Shown one piece after another: positions 44,290-55,662 of a DNA stretch of 64,000 nt (the first letter of the stretch is position 1; every line of letters begins with the position of its first letter). Made by a program: the position numbers and the translations under genes. Source of the stretch: Phaonia tiefii. Its lineage: Eukaryota > Arthropoda > Insecta > Diptera > Muscidae. Location: NCBI GenBank assembly GCA_963931995.1, contig OZ008367.1:115817240-115881239 (forward strand), read 5' to 3'. The notes under the pieces were generated by a model that saw only the letters and a list, made by a program, of their open reading frames with translations, was not told where the DNA came from and ran no database searches.

Positions 44290-46690
44290 TCGCTTTATTT
44301 ACCCTTTTCTATGGCCGTGGTAATTTTGAATTTTCTTACCCGATACGGTACGAAATAAATTTAAAAATCGACTATAAATATTGAATTGAGCGAATTATTG
44401 TGATAACATGTCTTGAGTGAAATTTGACATGAATTAATTTCGTATAACATTTAAAGGGTGCTTTTCACCCTTTATTCAAAAAGTGTAAAAAATTTACTCT
44501 AAAATAAGCAGCTAGGGATACAGAATGTTTTACGAATTTATTCCTCATTAAATTCCATTGTGTGTAGTCAAAGACCAAGATTGTCTATCGTCATTTCCAG
44601 ACGTCGTTTTTGGCCCTTTTTGAAACAGTGTCACGAAAACTGCCGCATAATGACCGGCAAAATATCCAAATGCTCGACCAGTTTATAGTGGAATAGATTT
44701 CACTGGAGGAGTTCGCAGACGAGAATGCGTCATCTTGAATTTGCATATGCCCTTTTAGACCTTTTTAAAAATTAAAATTATAAAATTGAAATCTGGAATG
44801 GTTTATTTTCAACACACTATGTTCTACAAATATATTGTCAAACAGATATGTATTTATTGCTCAAGAAGTTTCCCTTTATTTTTCAAATGTCCTTTGGCTA
44901 CAACTACATATGTAAATTATACAATTTGATATAACATAACAAATACAATTTAACCCTAATTCAATCAAAGCTGTTACTTTTCAAATTCAAATCTTATTAA
45001 TTGTTATATAATATTAATTTTTGTATTTCTATTTAAATAACACAGTGCAACACGAAAAAATATAACCATATACGGACAGCACTACGTGATAAAAGACCAA
45101 AAAAAAAAGACCCGTGTCTCCCAGTTTTGCCCAAAGTCATGGACTTTTTTTTATAGGCCCCCAAAGATTTGTGGCCTCGGTGTCATTCTTGCAAAAAAAA
45201 GTGATAATTTGTCAGGCTCATATCTTGCAAACCGTTCGGAACTTTGATTTACTCTCTGAGGGAAAGTTGTAGCTATTGTCATAGAGAACATATAAAATCA
45301 AAAAAACTTCATCTTCAAGGTCAACATCTCAAAAAACTTTAAAAAAATTGGATTATTTTAAATTTTTTTCCCCTGTTCAGGGCTATAAGTAGCAAACAGT
45401 TTAAAATTGAAGGAAACAATCTAAGACAAAAATTTACCTAAGATCTCAATAAACAACTTTCGAGAACATATGAATTTCCTAGGAATGATTCTTAACACCG
45501 TTTACTTCAACTTTGTAATACTATGCTATCTCACCGACCGCAGCAGCACGGGCAAAGCAGTAAGCTTAGCACACGCAACAAGGGGCGCAGCACACAATAT
45601 AAGAATTTAGGCCAAACTTTACGAAAAGAGCTACAACTTTCCCTCAGAGAGTAGATCAAAATTCCCCACGATTTGCAAGATATGAGGCTGACAAAATAAT
45701 CACTTTTTTGTAAGAATGACAGCCTATAAAAAAAAGTGCATGACTTTGGTGGTGGTCACGTAGTGGTGTCCGTATATGGTTATATTTGCATGACTTAACA
45801 AATTACACACAGTGTAATGCAAATGAAAATAATTTTTATTTTTATTATTAGTCATATGCTGACCATGTACTATAATTATGAGATTTTAAACCTTGTTGTG
45901 CAGGATATTACAAATAAATAAATTAATATTAACTTTTCAAGAAATGTCACAAAATTCCACCAAAAGTAAAAACAAAAATGATAAAAACCTTGTTAAAATA
46001 TGGATGAATTGATGTATTTATGAAAAAAATAAATTTTTTACAAACCAAATACAATACTAATCAGATTGTACGTCAGCATCTAAATCAAATAAATTACTTT
46101 GTGACTGACTCATTCGGGTCATCTCTAATATCCTCTGCTTCAATTTCCTCGTCCTGACACCAACATATCTCGCCAAGAATTGCCATTGGAGACCTTTTCC
46201 TCAGTATCTTTGGTATTAAAATTTAAAAAATTTTTATAATCAAAAAATTTGTTATAATCAAAATTTACCATTTCAGATTTAAATTTTAAGATTTCAAGAT
46301 TTAAATTTTAAAAAAGGACTGAAAGCACATATACAAATTCAGGATGAGGAATTCTCGTCTGCAAAATCCACTAGTAAAATCTATTCCGCAATAAAGTGGT
46401 AGAACATTTGGATATTTTCTGGTTATTTTGGTGCAGTTTCCTTGACCTTGTGTCAAAAAAGAACAAAAATTACAGTGAAGACATGTTATCCCAAGAATTC
46501 GCTCAATTCAATATTTATACTCTATTCTTAAATTTATTTCGCACCGTATCGGATAAGAAAATTCATATTTGCCACGCACATAAAAAAGTGTGTAGCTTCA
46601 CAGTGGTCTACATGTTTGGGGTTTGACTATACTCACCTAGTGTGATAATATGACGCAGGAATCGTTCACCCCCAAAGCAAAAAACCTAAT
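44290..46690. repeat. Two oppositely oriented copies of the TATAGTCAAAC repeat, one split
   Basis: 44290-44890 and 45945-46170 match, reversed, the right and left parts of the element at 37766-38830 (GATACGGTACGAAATAAATT; ATGTCACAAAATTCCACCAA). Between them lies the CACWGTG-ended element at 45041-45814, so one minus-strand copy was probably split by it. 46200-46690 matches the right half in plus orientation and ends GTTTGACTATACTCACC and CACCCCCAAAGCAAAAAACC. No coding sequence. Confidence 0.6.
45041..45814. mobile_element. CACWGTG-ended inverted-repeat element
   Basis: Left end CACAGTGCAACACGAAAAAA then TATAACCATATACGGACA. The right end, reverse-complemented, is CACTGTGTGTAATTTGTTAA then AGTCATGCAAATATAACC. 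The left arm (to about 45490) and right arm (from about 45605) are inverted copies of the unit arrayed at 23243-25175; the GC-richer centre is the same as there but reversed. The CACAGTG termini resemble those of Transib transposons; CACTG-type ends of other superfamilies are an alternative. The flanks (AATAA and TAATG) give no clean duplication. No transposase is present. Confidence 0.65.
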
Positions 46691-48589
46691 TTTTGAGGAC
46701 AAACATTTTGTGAATACAATTTTCTAATAATAAATAATATAACTATGAACTTTTGCCGTTTTTATCATTGCCCACACAAGTGTCACTTGAAATAAAATGA
46801 GGTTTTCGTAGCGTATTCTATCAATTATCCTCCTAACGACACCTTTTCCTTACTCGGTGACATCAACGCTGAATTGCAATTCCCTATTGTAGCCCAAGTT
46901 TTTGTAAAGGATACAATAATAGCAAATACCGGCATTCAAACATAATATCGCATTTCAGAGATGGAATCATTTGATAGTTCATTCGAACTGTTCTAGAGAT
47001 TTGTATCGCATTTCAAGATATATTGCATACAATTTTCTGCATGAAGGGAAAATGGTTTTATTGAGTTATAGATGGGAAAAATATATTTTTTTTGGGTTCC
47101 CTCCCATATCATTTCTAATATTGATTGTAGGAACAGTGTTAACGTAAACAAATTTGTAATTTTGTATCTAATACTATAATATAATATTTTTGAATTTTTG
47201 TTGATCTTATACATACATACATATAAACGAAAATGAGGAAAATACAGCGTCACGGTCGTCGCAGAATCGACCAATAATAGGCAGAGTAGAAAAAGTCACA
47301 AATTTTAGCCAAATATTCTGTGCCCACTTTACCCCCTTTTGTTTTACATAAACTAGAGGTAGCGGTTTTTAATAATAGCCTCATAATAACGTACAATTTT
47401 TAACATACATACATACATATACATATTATACATTCATGTACGTAATACATAGGTATATACATAAAAATACATATTTGGTAGAAAAAAAAATCTTAAAATT
47501 GTGACAACCCTAGAAAAATATAAATTAGTTCTGTTCTTCAATTTGAAATTCGAGCTCCAGGTCCTTTTCATATGATCATCTATTTTATTCTAATTTCAAT
47601 ATTTTGATCTTCGTCGAAGATCATCATAAGGAAATTCTGCGTATAGACTAAATTACAAAACGTCCTAACCGTTAAACAGCGCTAACTCACAAAAACTATA
47701 AATCACATAAAATGCTTAAACTCCGGCCATCGACCAGTTGTTGCCTTCATCTATAGTTGTTCGACTGACTTTTCCAACTTTACTTGTTTAAGTTTTCCTA
47801 TTCGAAGTCTGTAATTCTAAGCGACTCCTTCATCATCTCTCTTGAAATTCATTCGTGGAGTTGTTGGAGTATTTATTATGTTCTGCATATCTAACATCAT
47901 TCTCTTTCCGCAGTAACTCTCCCATTGTAACAAACATACATTCTCAAGATCAACATAATGGTCAGTAGTCGCACAGTGGGCAGATGGAGCCGTTTTTGGT
48001 AAATATTGTTCCAAGCAGAAAAAGAGTATACCAAGAAGTAGAATTTGCACCACAACTACTTGGTAAGATGTAGTGCTAATTTAGGTGCAGAAGTACTTAT
48101 TTTAATATGGCGTTGTCCAACGCAACACTTCTTCTTATTTGACTGTTTGGAAGAGCAGTTTATGCTGAAATTTTTATGCTACATTTCGTCCGCAAACGAG
48201 CAACGAAAACTATTATTTCAACAATTTTTAAATTTCTTGTCATTTGAAACTTGGCAATAAATTATGACTTTAAGCTACAGCTTTAGGTCTTAACTTTTTA
48301 AACTTTTATATAACTAATTATTTTATTAATTGACCTTTTATTAGTACTGCAAATGCTCCTGCCAATAGGTGAAAAAGAAAGGAAATGAAAAGCGATTTGA
48401 AAGAAAGTAAATACAAATTAAAAACAAGTAATATATTTAGGCATCTTTGCACTTCTCCACTATCCCTTTAGCTCTTTAATAAATTTGCATCATAATGGAT
48501 GTGATGCAAATGTAGATTTTTCGGAGCTGTTTTTGATCAGAATCAAAATTGCATTAAAAACGCGCATAATGTTGCAGAAGATGTACAAA
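46691..48589. other. No gene seen; short ACAT repeats
   Basis: About 1.9 kb. ATACATACATACATA runs near 47213 and 47406. Frames at 46993-47274, 47817-48053 and 48045-48260 show no domain I recognise. Confidence 0.5.
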
Positions 48590-49530
48590 AATAATAACTT
48601 CTACTAGAACTACTTCATTTTATTTTTGCTGGGTTGTGTCGTTATTTAATGTCGGATTTGTGCACTGATATCCCTGATCTTAATTTATTCTTTGTCATGC
48701 CTATGTACATTTTCTCGCATTTTTCGGTATCATTTCCATTGCAACTTTTCTAGTATATCAAATTCGATTTATCATTATTCTCAACTTTGGATTTCAATTT
48801 TGTAAATAACCTTCCAAGAGTGTCCTGCGCCTTTGGTTCTAAACTACATTGAATGTGTTCCATACATCCGGATTTTTGAAACCTCTCAGATAGTTGTGGA
48901 ACATAAGTTTTAGCACTTCTCTCCTTGTTTTCTGGCATTTTTGCATTCATAATTAACTGGAACACTATTCCGTTCCAAAATGAGTTTTATCTCCCCAATG
49001 TCCTCCTTGTAGAAATACTCGTCGCTTGTAGTCAAGGCTCTTTTTATGGAGTTTGCAGCAGTGTTATGTATCATACCTTTGGGATGTTGGTAATGGTAAT
49101 TCACGAAACTTCCAGACGCTGTTGGCGTTTGATTCCAATACAAAATTATTTTCTTTCCATTCCTTATCAACAAGTCTTCCGTCCGTTTCCAATTCTAGTG
49201 TAAATTTTACTCGCGAATTAAAACTATTAAATGTTGTCAATATGTCGTCTGTTGCACTAGTTTTCATAATCAATAACATACTTGGTCAGGATCTTCGGTC
49301 TATTATCACAAGTTTCTAAAAATTTATCTAAAAGTTCTTCCATCACGATACCGGCTACTATTGGAGATGCCGATGATTCCATGGGCAGACCCTTCTTCTG
49401 TTGGTAGCTCTTATCTTTGTATTTAAAAGATAGGTTGCCCAAGATACAAAACTTTAAAATTCTCACGAACATACCATATCAACCAGAGATACCAGATAAA
49501 TTCTTTCTTTAAACGAATATTGAAGTTTTC
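48590..49530 (-). pseudogene. Penelope-like element: reverse transcriptase end and GIY-YIG remnant
   Basis: Minus strand. Reverse transcriptase: LSFKYKDKSYQQKKGLPMES, then SASPIVAGIVMEELLDKFLE and LTKYVIDYEN. Penelope-like elements have LPMGS and a YVDD-type catalytic site here, so G is E and the first catalytic D is changed. Then ILTTFNSFNSRVKFTLELET, TASGSFVNYHYQHPKG and IKRALTTSDEY, the usual linker. The last part reads KSNLIY, stop, KSCNGN, EKMYIGMTKNKLRSGISVHK, which fits the start of the GIY-YIG endonuclease. Several stops and shifts. The N-terminal half is missing, and rosa copy 3 with its SINE follows on the other side. Confidence 0.8.
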
Positions 49531-49645
49531 TCTTGCTACTTTTAAATAAAAACGATTTCTTAGAGACGGAGAATTTTAAGATGCAAAAAATTTTTCTGTG
49601 ACAGTCTATTTGTCAGTTCTCGTTTTTTTGTGGTTATATGGGTTT

Positions 49646-50665
49646 GGCCGTCGGCATTGCAATTGTTACTGAGGGCGGGCCTAGTAAAGGGTTTTTCAAC
49701 AGAGACGCTACAAAAGTAAATCGATAGGGACAGCAAACGACGCCATATTTTTTCCCGCTCTTTTAACATTTCTCTTTATTAAGGTTTGCCATTTCATCAT
49801 GGAAAGATATACGAGCCAACAACGAGTCGAAATTATTAAAATTTACTACCGAAATTTGGAGTCAGTGGCCGCAACTTTAAGAGCGCTACGTCCAATTTCT
49901 GAATTCTGAATTTCCTTTCTGGCTGAATGGCTTCGTCAATAAGCAAAATATGCGTTATTGGTCAGACAGCAATCCACACGTAATCCATGAGTCATCATTT
50001 CATCCCGAAAAAATTACGGTTTGGTGCGGTTTATGGACCGGCGGCGTCATTGGGCCGTACTCCTTCCGTGATGATCAAGACCGGCACATTACTGTGAATG
50101 CGAATCGCTACCGTTCAATGATAACCGAATATTTTTGGCCCCAATTGGACTTGGAGGACACGTGGTTCCAACAGGACGGCGCCACAAGCCACACAGCGAA
50201 TGCCACAATCAATTTATTGGAAACCAAGTTTGGTGAACGTGTTATCTCACGAAATGGCCCAGTCGATTGGCCGCCTCGGTCGTGCGATTTGACGCCGTTA
50301 GATTATTTCCTGTGGGGCTACGTCAAGTCTATGGTCTATGCCAACAAGCCAGCGACGATTAATGAACTTCGTACGAATATCGAACGTGAAATTGCAGCAG
50401 TATCGGCCGATTTATGCTTGAAAACCGTCGAAAATTGGGTTTAGCGTCTGGACTTCGGCAAGCGTGCCCGTGGTGGCCATGCAAAATAAATGGACTTCCA
50501 TACATAATGGCATCGAAAGCATTTTCACAGGAATAAAGAATTTCATTGGTATCTAAAACACGTTTTGTTGTATTTAAAAAAAATTTTGTAGCGCTCTTAT
50601 TGAAAACCCCGATATATGAGAACGTGGTTTCGATACCTGCTCTGACCACCTTACATTTTTTTTGA
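49646..50665 (+). mobile_element. tRNA-derived SINE, copy 6, split by a mariner
   Basis: 49646-49686 reads GGCCGTCGGCATTGCAATTG then TTACTGAGGGCGGGCCTAGTA, the first part of the SINE head. After the mariner, 50613-50665 continues TATATGAGAACGTGGTTTCG and ATACCTGCTCTGACCACC, the B box and the end of the head. With one TA removed, the two halves align with the heads of copies 3 and 8 without a gap. The body after about 50665 is lost. Confidence 0.8.
49687..50612 (+). mobile_element. rosa-type (DD41D) mariner, copy 3, internally deleted
   Basis: Left end AAGGGTTTTTCAACAGAG then ACGCTACAAAAGT. Right end, reverse-complemented, TCGGGGTTTTCAATAAGAG then CGCTACAAAA. TA on both sides (49685-49686, 50613-50614). 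Start ATG at 49799 gives MERYTSQQRVEIIKIYYRN, with an Arg codon where copy 2 has a stop. After PIS EF the frame ends. About 390 nt are deleted with a short filler, removing the helix-turn-helix and the first catalytic Asp. The rest (50000-50444) keeps QQDGATSHTA and LTPLDYFLWG, with a stop replacing a Gln codon at 50442. Dead, but both ends are present, so it could have moved in trans. Confidence 0.88.
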
Positions 50666-51058
50666 CGACATTTACTAACCCCAGTTTCTTCATGTGATAC
50701 AATTGAAACCCATTTTTATTCATCCTGAATAGACTCACGCCGGAGTATCATGTGAAAATTGATTAAATATATTTCGGAGAACATGGTTTGGTTCGAGAAA
50801 CCCATAAGTATTATGTGCATTTTATGGAGCACATAGTTGTCTCTAATAGTACAAAACCCCTCGGATAAATCCATTCTTAACGCAGTTACAGATATATTAC
50901 AACAGGGAGATAATACCGATTATGAATCTGATATATTACACCTCGACCCCTCAAAAGCCTTATTAGAACAAATAATAACCCCTGGACAAAAACTAACTCC
51001 GAAGACGCTGCTAGATTTGCAGAACACTTCGAAGAGGTATTTACAAAAATGGATTCCC

Positions 51059-51274
51059 GATACATCCCACGAAGGGATTAGGAAGAACTTCTCACAAATC
51101 ACTGAACTTTGCGCATTCCAGTTTTATACTCACTGATTGGGACCTACAGTTTAACACCGTTTCCGAGCGGTATTTTGGGAAGCATTTTGATGGGTAAATA
51201 CTGGATAGTGACGTCGTCACTAAGCGAGATGATGGCCGCCGTCGAAAGAAATTTAAGGTGGTCAGAGCAAAGGA
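51059..51274 (-). mobile_element. tRNA-derived SINE, copy 7, head cut
   Basis: Reverse orientation within the jockey fossil. Tail ACATCCCACGAAGGGATTAG, body TCACTGATTGGGACCTACAG, GAGCGGTATTTTGGGAAGC, GTCACTAAGCGAGATGATGG and GAAAGAAATTTAAGGTGGTC. It ends at AGAGCA; most of the tRNA-like head is missing. Confidence 0.8.
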
Positions 51275-51591
51275 GGAAGGGGTATTTACCCCATTAAAAA
51301 TTGGGTCCAACAGTACTGGTAGCCAATCCTCCTCAATCAAACGCATCAAATTTATTTGCCCATAAGAAAATTCTCAAAATCTGAATGATGAACCCCAATA
51401 AAGCTCCACCGTATGATCTTGTTACTCCCACAAGTATAAAACAACTTCCAAGAGAAGGTTTCGCTCTCTTATCATGTATTTGTAAGGCCGGACTATCTCG
51501 TTGCTTTCATCCACCTCAATAAAATGTTTCGGAAATCACAGTGATTCTCAAACCCGCAAAATCTCCAGAACTTGTATCTTCATACCACCAA

Positions 51592-51827
51592 AAATGCTGC
51601 AGTGTAATACTGTCCTTTTTCAGAACGCTGATTTATAGTTTCCACCACCAGCCTATGGACTTGTTCTGTAGTACCAATTCTGGGTAACGTCGGAGGCTCT
51701 CTTTCTGAACAGACTTCTGCACGTCAGAGATGTGAAAAATCTGTTTCCTCATCATAAATTCGGGTGTAGGACAAAACGTGGTACTATAGAATATGGTACT
51801 AAAAGACAGTATTACACTGCAGCATTT
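51592..51827. repeat. 28-bp inverted duplication inside the jockey fossil
   Basis: AATGCTGCAGTGTAATACTG near 51594 reappears reverse-complemented as CAGTATTACACTGCAGCATT near 51805-51826, extending to about 28 matching bases. The right arm is in register with the reverse transcriptase (RQYYTAAF); the left arm, about 180 bp upstream, is not. Hence the left is the copy. Confidence 0.75.
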
Positions 51828-52644
51828 TCCGATAACTCCCAAGCATTTGATAATGTTAGGTATGATGAGTTACTATTCAGATTGAAAAAATGCTTCCCAT
51901 AAACTATTTCGTATTCTTTTCAACTCGTATAGTCTAAATAGATATTACAATGTCAAAAAAAATTTTACATTTAGCTCAAGTGTACCACAAGACAGCGTGT
52001 TGGGACCAATGCTTTATTTGCTTTTCACTTCAGATCACTCTCTAATAGACGGAGTTGAAATTTGAACTTCTGCTACCGATACATCACCTTTAGCCGTCAA
52101 TGAAGAGCCAACTAAGTATCTGCCTTCAAAATTGCATTAGAAATATCTCATTTTGGCTAAATGATTGGAGAATCAAAGTCAATGAAATAAAATCAGTCCA
52201 ATATATGTTTACTCCCAAACGTGAAACTGACCCTCCCATAACTCTAAATGAGGCAGAAATACCACAGGCAGTGGTAGAAAAATACCTCGGAGCACAGCTT
52301 GACAAACGACTCACATGGAGAAAACATTTACAGACAAACATAAAGGCTTTCTACATACGAGTACAATTGTATAAATTCATTTCACCCATTAACTAGAAAT
52401 CTCCACTCTAGCTGGAAAACAAACTATTGATTTACAAATATACCATCCAGCCGATATGGACATATGGAATGCAGCTCTGGTGAACAGCCTCGAATTCTAA
52501 GTTGGAAGTTCTATAGCGGTTTCAATTACAAACTATTCGGAAAATCTCAAATGCACCATGGTTTGTTACTAACAATCTGATCTCAAAATATTCACTATTA
52601 AAGAAGAAATACAGGCGCAAATGCTTACATACTTACTTACTTAC

Positions 52645-55600
52645 TTATCCGGTCTCGGACAACCCCGGGGGGTCAGGGACCTTACAAAACGAAGATAACA
52701 TATTTCGCCAACCAGTTCGATCTTTTGCTTTATCTCTCCAGTTGGCAATACCAAGTGTACGCAGGGATTCGTCAACCTGATCCCTCCAGCGGAGTCTTGG
52801 TCTTCCTATTTTTCGTCTTCCTTCGAGTTCGGTTTCGAAAAGCCTTCGCGCTGGTTCATCTTCATCCATTCTACTGACATGGCCTAGCCAGCGCAATCGC
52901 GTTATCTTGATCCGCTTAACTATGTCAATGTCAGGATAAAGCTCATACAGCTCATGATTCATGCGTCGCCGATACTCGCCGTTGTGCACTATAGGGCCAT
53001 AAATTTTTCGGAGTATTTTTCTCTCGAAGACTCCTACAGATGTTTCGTCTGCTTGCGATAGGACCCAGGATTCTGCGCCATAAAGCAAGACAGGTTGAAT
53101 GAGAGTCTGGTACAGCTGGACTTTTGTTACTCGAGAGAGGGCTTTATCTCTAAAGTGCTTGCTTAGCCCAAAATAACATCTATTCGCAAGCACAATTCTC
53201 CGTTTGATCTCAAGGCTGACGTTGTTGTTTTTGTTCACGGCAGATCCGAGGTATATAAATTCGTCCACTACCTCGAAGTTATAACGGTTATCAACGTTCA
53301 CGCTTTGGTCTAATCGCGTGGAGGCCCTGTTCGTTGAAACCATTAATTTTGTCTTGTCCTCATTCACCGTCAGACCCACTTTTGCTGACTCCTTCTCAAT
53401 TCTCGAAAAAACCGCAGTAACTTCTCTAATTGTGCGCCCAATGATATCTATATCATCAGCATACGCGAGCAGCATGTGACTTTTGCTGCTGATGGTTTTA
53501 TTCATATTGACTGCAGCTTTTCTCATAATGATCTCCATTAAGATGTTAAAGAGATCGCACGATAGGGTGTCGCCTTGCCTGAGGCCTCGCTTAGTTTCGA
53601 AAGGTTCGGTAAGATCCTTACCAACTTTCACTGCGGATTTGGTGTTCGTCAAGGTCATCCTGCAAAGGCGTATGAGTTTTGCAGGAATACCAAGCTCAGA
53701 CATTGCTTCATAGAGTTTCTCCCGTATCGGACTATCGAAGGCTGCTTTATAATCGATAAATAGATGATAGGTGTCGATTTGTTTTTCGTGTGTCTTCTCC
53801 AGGATTTGGCGTAGCGTGAAAATCTGGTCAGTTGTCGATTTTCCAGGCCTAAAGCCACACTGGTATGGTCCAATCAGGTCAGCGATAATTGGTTTTAGTC
53901 TTTCGCACATTATACTTGATAGAACCTTATATGCTATGGATAAAAGGCTTATTCCACGGTAGTTGGCACAAATACTCGGGTCACCCTTTTTAAATATGGG
54001 ACATAGTACACTGAGACTCCAATCGCCGGGCATGCATTCATCTAACCAAATTTTGCTAATGAGCTGATGCATGCACCTTATCAGCTCATCGCCGCCAGCC
54101 TTAAACAGCTCCGCCGGTAATCCATCGGCTCCTGCGGCTTTGTTGTTCTTAAGCCGGGCAATAGCTGTTCTGACCTCGTCTTGGTTAGGAGGGGGGCAAT
54201 CGACGTCGTCGTCCATATTGTGATCGATTGTCCCATCGTCATCGGATATCTCAGGTACTAGTAGCGCGGAGAAATGCTCTCTCCATATTCCCAACATGCT
54301 CTGCACATCTGCGACGAGATTTCCGTCTTTGTCTTTACAGAAGGGGGGCCCTGAACCATGTCCATTAGTTCTGTTTTTAACTTTTTGGTAGAATTTTCGG
54401 GCTTCGTTCTTCCTTCTGTATGTCTCAATTTTCTCACTCTCGCGTTTTCTCCACTGCCGTTTCTTACGCCTAAAGAGACGGTTTACCTCCTTTCTCTTCT
54501 CCCTATACCGCTCAGTTGCAGCTCGCGTTGCAATTGACTGAAGCATTACCATACGTGCAGCGTTCTTTTCGTCATTTGCTATGTGACACTCTTCATCGTA
54601 CCACGGTTTATTGCGAAGCGGTTTTTCGAAACCAAGTACGGTTGTTGCGGCAGTTTTTATAGAGTCGGAAATGGGTTTCCACTGCGCATCAGGATCGTCA
54701 TCGGGAGGGGGTGGGTTCTGTGCCAAAAGTTGCGAGAGCTTCCTTGAGTAGGCTGTGGCTACCTCTGGTAATTGCAGCTTTCCGATGTCCAGCTTCCTCT
54801 GCGTCTGGTTTCGTACGATTTTCGCTCTACTTAATCTTGTGCGAACCTTTGCTGCTACCAGGTAGTGATCAGAATCGATGTTAGCTCCTCTGATCACTCG
54901 TACGTCCATTACACTGGATGAGTGCCTTCCATCAATTACCACGTGATCAATTTGGTTCTTAGTTCTTTGATCAGGGGATACCCAAGTAGCCTTGTGGATG
55001 TCTTTATGCTGGAATCTTGTGCCACTGATGACCATGTTTTTTGCCGCGGCAAAGTCAATCAGTCTCATACCGTTGTCGGAACTGTCAGCATGAAGACTGA
55101 AATTGCCAATAGTTGGATTAAACACATTCTCCCTTCCTACTTTGGCATTAAAATCTCCTAGTACAATCTTAATGTCATGGCCAGGGCAGCGGTCATACGT
55201 TTCCTCTAGGAGCTCATAGAATATGTCTTTGGCATCATCATCTTTCTCTTCTGTCGGGGCATGCACACAAATTAGGGAAATATAAAAATATTTCGCTTTT
55301 ATGCGGATTGTGGCTATTCGTTCACTCACAGGATTGAACCTAGAGACTAGATGTCGCAGTCTTTTGCCAACTACAAATCCACAACCAAATTCATGTTTTT
55401 TTTCATGGCAACTGTAGTATATATCGCAGTTTCTTTTTCTTGTGCAGCCATGTCCTGTCCATCGCATTTCCTGGATAGCGGTAATGTCAGCCTTATAACT
55501 TTCGAGGACATCTGCCAGTTGGATACTTGCACCGGATCTATATAGAGTTCTTACATTCCAAGTGCATATCCGTAAATCGTGGTCCTTATAACGTTTGCGG

Positions 55601-55662
55601 GGGTCGTCAACAAATAGGGGTTGTTTATGTTTTCTGTTTCGTTTTTGTATTTTCACTGCCAT
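52645..55662 (-). CDS. RTE-clade LINE protein: endonuclease and reverse transcriptase, 1005 codons
   Basis: ATG at 55662 (MAVKIQKRNR); the frame is open a little farther upstream to a GTG, which I do not take as the start. Endonuclease, about residues 30-275: TWNVRTL (N36), IQEMRW (E65), GDFNAK (D170, N172), NQIDH (D239, H240) and SDHYLV (D265, H266), all the usual catalytic positions. Reverse transcriptase, about 500-780: LKNNKAAGADGLPAELFK, CPIFKKGDPSICANYRGISL, GFRPGKSTTDQIF, FIDYKAAFD (D637), LRQGDTLSCDLF and AYADDIDIIG (D736, D737). The C-terminal part has RWLGHVSRMDEDEPARRLFE and GRPRLRWRDQVDE, typical of the RTE clade (BovB/CFDP2-like proteins). It would nick the target and copy its own RNA there, in the nucleus. 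No stop or frameshift. Four decayed relatives lie in the window or nearby. Confidence 0.92.
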   Translation of the reverse strand: MAVKIQKRNRKHKQPLFVDDPRKRYKDHDLRICTWNVRTLYRSGASIQLADVLESYKADITAIQEMRWTGHGCTRKRNCDIYYSCHEKKHEFGCGFVVGKRLRHLVSRFNPVSERIATIRIKAKYFYISLICVHAPTEEKDDDAKDIFYELLEETYDRCPGHDIKIVLGDFNAKVGRENVFNPTIGNFSLHADSSDNGMRLIDFAAAKNMVISGTRFQHKDIHKATWVSPDQRTKNQIDHVVIDGRHSSSVMDVRVIRGANIDSDHYLVAAKVRTRLSRAKIVRNQTQRKLDIGKLQLPEVATAYSRKLSQLLAQNPPPPDDDPDAQWKPISDSIKTAATTVLGFEKPLRNKPWYDEECHIANDEKNAARMVMLQSIATRAATERYREKRKEVNRLFRRKKRQWRKRESEKIETYRRKNEARKFYQKVKNRTNGHGSGPPFCKDKDGNLVADVQSMLGIWREHFSALLVPEISDDDGTIDHNMDDDVDCPPPNQDEVRTAIARLKNNKAAGADGLPAELFKAGGDELIRCMHQLISKIWLDECMPGDWSLSVLCPIFKKGDPSICANYRGISLLSIAYKVLSSIMCERLKPIIADLIGPYQCGFRPGKSTTDQIFTLRQILEKTHEKQIDTYHLFIDYKAAFDSPIREKLYEAMSELGIPAKLIRLCRMTLTNTKSAVKVGKDLTEPFETKRGLRQGDTLSCDLFNILMEIIMRKAAVNMNKTISSKSHMLLAYADDIDIIGRTIREVTAVFSRIEKESAKVGLTVNEDKTKLMVSTNRASTRLDQSVNVDNRYNFEVVDEFIYLGSAVNKNNNVSLEIKRRIVLANRCYFGLSKHFRDKALSRVTKVQLYQTLIQPVLLYGAESWVLSQADETSVGVFERKILRKIYGPIVHNGEYRRRMNHELYELYPDIDIVKRIKITRLRWLGHVSRMDEDEPARRLFETELEGRRKIGRPRLRWRDQVDESLRTLGIANWRDKAKDRTGWRNMLSSFCKVPDPPGLSETG

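Noticed and set aside
46740..46960. LINE endonuclease remnant (YPPNDTFSLLGDINAE-like)
   Set aside because: Only one short GD.NA-like match without neighbouring blocks; chance cannot be excluded.
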